Assembly: GCA_903840265.1 (NCBI GenBank)
Contig: CAIMFH010000056.1
Location: 1-48,546 of the forward strand
From: an uncultured Schlesneria sp.
GTDB lineage: Bacteria; Planctomycetota; Planctomycetia; Planctomycetales; Planctomycetaceae
DNA: 48,546 nt
Direction of reading: 5' to 3'
Both the position numbers and the translations under genes were made by a program. Below are positions 43,861 through 48,546 of this stretch, one piece after another. How positions within the stretch are numbered: position 1 is the first letter of the stretch; every line of letters begins with the position of its first letter. Below the pieces are notes generated by a model. That model did no database searches, was not told the DNA's origin, and was given only the letters and a program-made list of their open reading frames with translations.

Positions 43861-44412
43861 CTAGCGGCCGCGCAATTCAAATAGCGATTGCGTCTTGATC
43901 ACCGTCAGCTGATCCGGAAACGTGTGATAGGCATGCACCACAACACTGTGACGGCAAACTTCGGCTCGGACTAGACTTAACGGGCCTGGACTAAAACGAT
44001 TCGTGCCAGGAATCTCAGCAAATAAGGTCGCCTTCGCCCCGTCCGAAACAAGTTCTTCATGCTGTCGCAGGAAGACCGACAGCGAAAGCTTTTCCAAAGT
44101 GCAACAGACGTCGTAGCGCAGCCCCGACTCAAAATCGACGGCCTCGGCGTGCCAGCCTTTGAATCGGTGCTCGAACAAACGGCCGCGACTGGAATGCGCC
44201 TCGTCTCGATCGGAAATCAATTCCGTCACGACCTGACCGACGGATCGAAAAATCAGAGCATGGCCTGCGGGGATCAACAGCACGTTCAGATCGAGATCCT
44301 GTGCTGCTAACCGAGCCGTCTTGTGAGAACATAAGAGCTCGGGATGCAACTCCCGGCCATAGGCTCGAAAGACGAGGTTCGCAACATCAGGACGAGCGAC
44401 CTTCACGTTCAT
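43861..44412 (-). CDS. DUF2617 family protein
   Basis: A 183-residue protein matching the DUF2617 pattern I remember: NLVFRAYGRELHPELL near the start, LLIPAGHALIFRSVGQVVTELI, SSRGRLFEHRFKGWH, ESGLRYDVCCTLEKLSLSVFLRQHEEL and a final block. No enzymatic motif or membrane segment is visible. It sits 57 bp downstream of the sulfite reductase gene on the same strand, with a hairpin between, so co-regulation with sulfur metabolism is possible but weakly supported. Function is unknown. Confidence 0.7.
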   Translation of the reverse strand: MNVKVARPDVANLVFRAYGRELHPELLCSHKTARLAAQDLDLNVLLIPAGHALIFRSVGQVVTELISDRDEAHSSRGRLFEHRFKGWHAEAVDFESGLRYDVCCTLEKLSLSVFLRQHEELVSDGAKATLFAEIPGTNRFSPGPLSLVRAEVCRHSVVVHAYHTFPDQLTVIKTQSLFELRGR

Positions 44413-44439
44413 GATGCTCTATACGATCTACTGCAATGG

Positions 44440-44464
44440 CTTGTCGGCGGCCCAATCCGACAAG
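44440..44464 (-). terminator. 8-bp hairpin after the sulfite reductase gene
   Basis: CTTGTCGG (44440-44447) and CCGACAAG (44457-44464) are perfectly complementary with a 9-nt loop, five bases past the sulfite reductase stop on the minus strand. There is no strong T-tract, so it may be a terminator, attenuator or 3'-end stabiliser. Confidence 0.45.
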
Positions 44465-44469
44465 GTCCG

Positions 44470-46170
44470 TTACGATGCATGTTGCAGCAGATCTTCTAGT
44501 CCTTTCCGATGACAGAAGTCCCCAAACGACTCACCAGACTGTCGATTTGCTTTGTAGTAGTTCAAGGCAGGCGCGACAGCAGAAGCGACTTCCGCTTCAG
44601 GAATCATATCTTTGTAGATGAAGGCCAGGCGAGTCCCCTGCACATTGCCGCCCAGAAAAATCGTGTACTTCCCGAAGGCCTTACCGACCAAGCCAATATC
44701 CGGCGTGTAGGGTCTCGCGCAACCGTTCGGGCAGCCTGTCATATGAACGGAAATACGATCACTGCCGATTCCAAGCCGCGCCATCTCGACCTCCAGGTGA
44801 TCGATGATCCCTGGCAACGCACGCTCTGACTCGGTAATCGACAATCCGCATGTGGGAAACGCGGGACAGGCGATGGAGTAACGCCGCAGCAGTGTCAGTT
44901 CGTGATCCTGCTTAATTCCATGTTCCGCCAACATCCGGGAAATATCTGCTCGATCAGCCGGATCAATGTCGCACAGAATCACGGACTGCAAAGCGGTCAG
45001 TCGGGTCTCCATCCCATACTTGTTCAGGATGGCGCGCAGTCCCGTTTTGATGCGCAGATCGCCCTCATCCTTGATACGGCCACATTCGATGTTGATCCCC
45101 AGGAACAGCTTTCCGTCACCCTGTTCGAACCAGCCGATATGATCATCGACATCGGTCACTTCGACATCACGCGGAGCTGGCAATGGCTGACCGTAGTATT
45201 CTTCAACCTTCTCCTTGAACCACTCCAAACCGCGATTGTGGATCAAGTACTTCAATCGAGCGATCTTGCGGTCTTCACGATTCCCGAAATCACGCTGCAC
45301 TTTGACAATGGCTTCTGAAACCGCCACGACCTGCTCTGGGCGTACAAATGCCATCGGCTTTGCCAACGCGACGAAGGTCTTCTCCGCAGAGGGAGTCTTT
45401 CCCATCCCGCCACCGACCAGCACGTTGTAGCCGACGACCTGATTGTCCTCGACGATCGCCAGCAGTCCTAAATCATTCGTGTACAGATCAATGCAGTTGT
45501 CCTCGGGCAATGCCAAGGCGATTTTGAATTTTCGTGGTAAGTACAACTTGCCGTAGATCGGTTCTTCCACCGGCTTGAACTCGGCCACATTCGTTCGTTC
45601 GCCGTTGTCGTCGGTCAGCCAAATCTCATGATAGGCCGTCGTCCGCGGCTTCAGGTGCTCAGCCAGCTCGATGGCCAGCGCCTGCATCTGATTATGAGCG
45701 GGGTTGTTCTTGATTGGGGCCGGGCACGCCATCACGTTACGCTTCACATCGCCGCAGGCAGCCAATGTCGTCAGCAGCGTATCATTGATCCCTTGTACAG
45801 CCGCTTTCAGGTTGGACTTGATGACACCATGCAACTGGAAACCTTGCCGAGTGGTTACTCGCAGCGTTCCGTTGCCGTATTTATCGCACAGATCCAGGTG
45901 ATCGAGGAACTGTTTTGTGGTCACCTTTCCGCCGGGAACCGCGGAACGAACCATGAAAATGTACTGCTTCCCTTTGGCAGTCCCATCCTCCTTTTTGTCC
46001 TTGCGATGGTCACGGTCGTCTTGCTGGTAGATTCCGTGCGGTTTGAGCAATTGTTCGGAGTCAGCACAGAATGCCGCCTCTGTCTTCAATTCTTCAGCCA
46101 ACGTACCACGCAATTGGTGGCTGTTTTCCTTCAGAATCTCGATCTTGCTCAGCTTCAATTCCTCAGACAT
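44470..46170 (-). CDS. cysI: Sulfite reductase hemoprotein (nitrite/sulfite reductase family)
   Basis: A 566-residue sirohaem/[4Fe-4S] enzyme of assimilatory sulfite reduction. The cluster cysteines are in CPAFPTC (Cys435, Cys441) and GCPNGC (Cys480, Cys484), with LSITESERALPG between. LRVTTRQGFQLHGV and NVLVGGGMGKTPSAEKTF are typical. Full length for CysI; it could equally be a ferredoxin-dependent sulfite reductase, since no CysJ flavoprotein is adjacent. AGGG sits close to the ATG. The product is soluble and cytosolic. Confidence 0.92.
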   Translation of the reverse strand: MSEELKLSKIEILKENSHQLRGTLAEELKTEAAFCADSEQLLKPHGIYQQDDRDHRKDKKEDGTAKGKQYIFMVRSAVPGGKVTTKQFLDHLDLCDKYGNGTLRVTTRQGFQLHGVIKSNLKAAVQGINDTLLTTLAACGDVKRNVMACPAPIKNNPAHNQMQALAIELAEHLKPRTTAYHEIWLTDDNGERTNVAEFKPVEEPIYGKLYLPRKFKIALALPEDNCIDLYTNDLGLLAIVEDNQVVGYNVLVGGGMGKTPSAEKTFVALAKPMAFVRPEQVVAVSEAIVKVQRDFGNREDRKIARLKYLIHNRGLEWFKEKVEEYYGQPLPAPRDVEVTDVDDHIGWFEQGDGKLFLGINIECGRIKDEGDLRIKTGLRAILNKYGMETRLTALQSVILCDIDPADRADISRMLAEHGIKQDHELTLLRRYSIACPAFPTCGLSITESERALPGIIDHLEVEMARLGIGSDRISVHMTGCPNGCARPYTPDIGLVGKAFGKYTIFLGGNVQGTRLAFIYKDMIPEAEVASAVAPALNYYKANRQSGESFGDFCHRKGLEDLLQHAS

Positions 46171-46437
46171 TTTCCCTCAGGCTCCGCAGTCGAATACATC
46201 ACTGAAATTGGTCGTTTCGCATCCATGTGAAGTATAACCGGACCGCACAGGGAGGTGTAGGTGAAGGACACCGCCCAGGACGAACTCGTTCATCGGGAAT
46301 GCAAACAACTGGCACCAAGAGCGACGCAACTGAATACAGAATAAACAATTGCAAAGAAATGACTAGAGCCGACGTACGAATGAAACGTCGGATTCGATGA
46401 GCAGGACATCTATCCGCGGCCGCGACTGCTGAGTCTA

Positions 46438-46929
46438 TTACTGCGGCACGTCCCGATTTGCAGGTGGCCCCGGCGGTGGACCGAAAACTCGGTTGAGGCC
46501 TGCAGCAAACTCGGCGTTTTCCAGCATGTCGTCGCTATTCTTGTCCCACTCTTTGAACCACACTTGGAACGCCGTATCCCATTCCTCGCTCGACACCAAG
46601 CCATCCTTATCGGCGTCGGCGCTTCTGGCGAGCATCGGTCCCAGAAAATTTCCGGGACCAAACCCGGCAAAAGGACGACCTCCTTGCGGCGCATTGGGCG
46701 GGGGTGGCAAAGCGTCGTTCAGGCCTGCGGCAACTTCGTCATTAGTCAGCGATTTATTCTCATCCTTGTCCCAATCACGGAACCATTTTTTGCCGACATC
46801 CGTGAATTCCACGGCCGACGCCTTCTGATCCTGATTCTGATCGCCCGCCTTGAGAAGGATACCTGCGATGACATTACCGGGACCGAATCCTGGACCGCCG
46901 GGACGCGGGCCACCGGGACCAAAGCCCAT
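46438..46929 (-). CDS. EF-hand protein, apparently the detached C-terminus of the CotH gene
   Basis: This frame has four canonical EF-hand loops: DQNQDQKASAVE, DKDENKSLTNDE, DADKDGLVSSEE and DKNSDDMLENAE, in two pairs with Gly/Pro-rich linkers (GFGPGNFLGPML). It is in the same frame as the CotH gene, directly downstream of that gene's TAG. Reading through the TAG continues with LDGKSKGRAPGMGFGPG, a linker of the kind seen between CotH and EF-hand domains in planctomycete proteins. The ATG at 46929 has only a distant AAAGG, so independent translation is doubtful. It lacks its own signal peptide. Most likely it is one gene broken by a nonsense codon. Confidence 0.75.
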   Translation of the reverse strand: MGFGPGGPRPGGPGFGPGNVIAGILLKAGDQNQDQKASAVEFTDVGKKWFRDWDKDENKSLTNDEVAAGLNDALPPPPNAPQGGRPFAGFGPGNFLGPMLARSADADKDGLVSSEEWDTAFQVWFKEWDKNSDDMLENAEFAAGLNRVFGPPPGPPANRDVPQ

Positions 46930-46962
46930 GCCTGGTGCGCGACCTTTGGACTTGCCATCGAG

Positions 46963-46965
46963 CTA
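46963..46965 (-). other. In-frame amber stop between CotH and EF-hand parts
   Basis: The codon is TAG in the context GCG-TAG-CTC. One C-to-T change from CAG (Gln) would restore a 626-residue protein. See the finding on this locus. Confidence 0.85.
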
Positions 46966-48318
46966 CGCCAAGATCGATTCATGACGCTTGGTCATAAACG
47001 TCTCTAGCGGCGGGGGATTCGCAAACATTCCTGGTCCCGGCCCGCCTCGTGGGCCAGCAGGACGGCTGGCCACCAGCTTCGCGTCCGCCGCAACCAGATC
47101 CTTGATGGCGGCTTGTACAGCAGGCAGACTTGCTCTCGTGGACCCGTTCTCACCGAAGCAGGCGTCCGTCAACTTCCGCAAATGCTCACGATAACTTCGA
47201 TCGAACTCATCCCAAGCCAGCAAACGATCCAACAATTTGTTGCTGCCAACGTGAGGGTGGCTGATACTCAGTTCCTGTAGTTGATCCACCGAGCCAGCCA
47301 GGAAGAAGGCCCCCATCGAGAGATCCATATCCCAAGGGAGAACCATCAGCTTGTTTGATGCCGGTGACAGATACAAATAGTAGTTGTGAACATGAGTCAG
47401 AAAGCTGTCCATGTTGGACAACAGCGTGTTCACAGCCAAGAATCGTGCGAATTCATCAATATCCAGATATGACCCGATTTCGCGTCGAAACGTCTCGTCA
47501 TCGGCTTGATGAACCAGCCGCAGAGCTCCAATGAATCGCCGAGCGTCGCTCTTCTTGACGTTCGTTTTAGGCTCGTACCATTCGTACGCGGTCCAGTCCT
47601 CGCCTTTGTATTCCAGTCCCTGGGTTCCTTCGGGCTTTAACAGCATCCCCTTGGAGGTTTGGAAATGTCGTTTCAAGAATGCCTTGTCGACATCCTCAAC
47701 CATGGTGTACAGGCCCAGCAGTTCGCGATCGCATTCTCCATCAATCGTCAACGAGATTTCCGCGAATGCCGTTCGGGGGGCGGGAACTCCGGCGGCCTGA
47801 AACACAGGGTACGACAAGGCCTGCCGAACATGCGTCGGGTCCATCACGTTGTTGTGCAGGTTCAGTTGCTGCAGCCCATGAAATCGTTGATCTTCGACGA
47901 AGCGATTGAAGTCAATTTTCAGAGGGCGCTTGCGACTGGAGGCGGACATCATGTAGGTGCCGTTCCCTTTGAATCGCACCCCGATGTCCTTGAAGGACTC
48001 GCCATTGAGTTCGATGTCCGCTTTCACGTAGTCGAATTCAAACCCAAAACTGCCTGGCCGGAAGCCTCCTGGTCCTTGCGGTCCCGGTGATCCAGGCGGT
48101 CTACCGAATGAGGGCATGCCACCTCGAGTGGGCTGCATCGCCTTCCAATTGTCGGCCGTCAGATGAAGATGAATCTTCCAGACGCGCGTCAGCCCGAAGA
48201 CACTATCGGAATCACTGGCCGGAAGAAGAGTCTCCGCCCCCTGTGCAGAAACAACTGCCACCAAGGCGAGAAAAAGTGAGCAGCCGATGCCAAGTCGAAG
48301 CAACTGTCGCAAGGTCAT
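46963..48318 (-). CDS. CotH kinase family protein (truncated by in-frame amber)
   Basis: A 451-residue secreted protein to the amber stop, with a signal peptide (hydrophobic to about residue 25, VVSAQG). The CotH domain has IGVRFKGNGTYM, the block RQALSYPVFQAAGVPAPRT, LLGLYTMVEDVDKAFLKRHF and the catalytic Asp motif LPWDMDLSMG. CotH proteins are atypical protein kinases first known from spore coats. In planctomycetes they are usually fused to EF-hands, as here if the TAG is read through. A Gly/Pro-rich loop (about 75-90) is inserted near the N-terminus. The ATG at 48318 gives the signal peptide; the longer frame starting at 48414 was rejected. Confidence 0.85.
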   Translation of the reverse strand: MTLRQLLRLGIGCSLFLALVAVVSAQGAETLLPASDSDSVFGLTRVWKIHLHLTADNWKAMQPTRGGMPSFGRPPGSPGPQGPGGFRPGSFGFEFDYVKADIELNGESFKDIGVRFKGNGTYMMSASSRKRPLKIDFNRFVEDQRFHGLQQLNLHNNVMDPTHVRQALSYPVFQAAGVPAPRTAFAEISLTIDGECDRELLGLYTMVEDVDKAFLKRHFQTSKGMLLKPEGTQGLEYKGEDWTAYEWYEPKTNVKKSDARRFIGALRLVHQADDETFRREIGSYLDIDEFARFLAVNTLLSNMDSFLTHVHNYYLYLSPASNKLMVLPWDMDLSMGAFFLAGSVDQLQELSISHPHVGSNKLLDRLLAWDEFDRSYREHLRKLTDACFGENGSTRASLPAVQAAIKDLVAADAKLVASRPAGPRGGPGPGMFANPPPLETFMTKRHESILA

Positions 48319-48419
48319 GCTCCCACCAGAGTCAATAACGGTGGATCGTCGGCCGTGCCCAGCCATAGGCCTTACACGCCGGACATCTTCCAAGAACGGG
48401 AAGAAAACAGGCAAGAAAT

Positions 48420-48492
<73 letters not shown>

Positions 48493-48546
48493 TAAGCATT
48501 ATTGCTTTGGCACTTGGAGCGATTTAGAGACCAAGAGCCCAAACTA

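Overview
The window looks like chromosomal DNA of a planctomycete (Planctomycetota, probably a Schlesneria- or Planctomicrobium-like member of the Planctomycetales; the genus is a guess). The evidence is the gene content: a neighbouring DUF1501 and DUF1549/DUF1553 pair, a type I sulfatase, Gfo/Idh/MocA and xylose-isomerase-like enzymes, a CotH plus EF-hand protein, Pro/Gly-rich secreted proteins, an LptD-like protein, DUF2752 and DUF2617 proteins, and moderately GC-rich codon use. No phage, transposase, CRISPR array or rRNA was seen. A tRNA-Lys(UUU) closes the right end.

Layout. 1-11 kb holds a partial membrane protein, a Tat-exported TIM-barrel isomerase and a lone LolD-type ABC ATPase. It then has a minus-strand run rsmD, sigma-54 activator, hemE, hemG, with truD divergent from it and facing a sulfatase. 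11.4-17.1 kb is a complete pyruvate dehydrogenase operon (aceE, aceF, lpdA). 17-26.7 kb holds an L-fuconate dehydratase, small membrane proteins (PH domain, PAP2, GlsB/YeaQ-like), a YhdT/sodium-symporter/secreted-protein run, a DedA protein and an Nramp-like transporter. 26.8-36 kb is the least described envelope region: an LptD-like barrel with a near-consensus promoter, then a DUF2752 membrane protein with two paralogous lipoproteins, then a 1,104-residue FHA/coiled-coil/membrane protein. 36-43 kb holds a metallo-beta-lactamase, an oxidoreductase, csrA with a structured leader, and the DUF1501 and DUF1549/1553 pair. 43-48.5 kb holds a 30-residue Lys/Ala-rich peptide gene, a DUF2617 protein, a sulfite reductase, and a CotH/EF-hand gene cut by one in-frame amber codon.

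How it may fit together. Most genes are housekeeping (haem, pyruvate oxidation, tRNA and rRNA modification, sulfur assimilation) or planctomycete carbohydrate and envelope functions. The most notable signals are regulatory or structural. Two successive stem-loops, each with an AGGA tetraloop, sit directly in front of the first lipoprotein gene, the second presenting its Shine-Dalgarno; this looks like a CsrA-type translational operator. A near-consensus CsrA site lies in the leader of csrA itself, and csrA is in the same window. The CotH/EF-hand reading frame is interrupted by a TAG where a CAG would continue it. A 9-nt iterated CAGATT repeat occurs at two intergenic sites. All functional links between these are inference from sequence.
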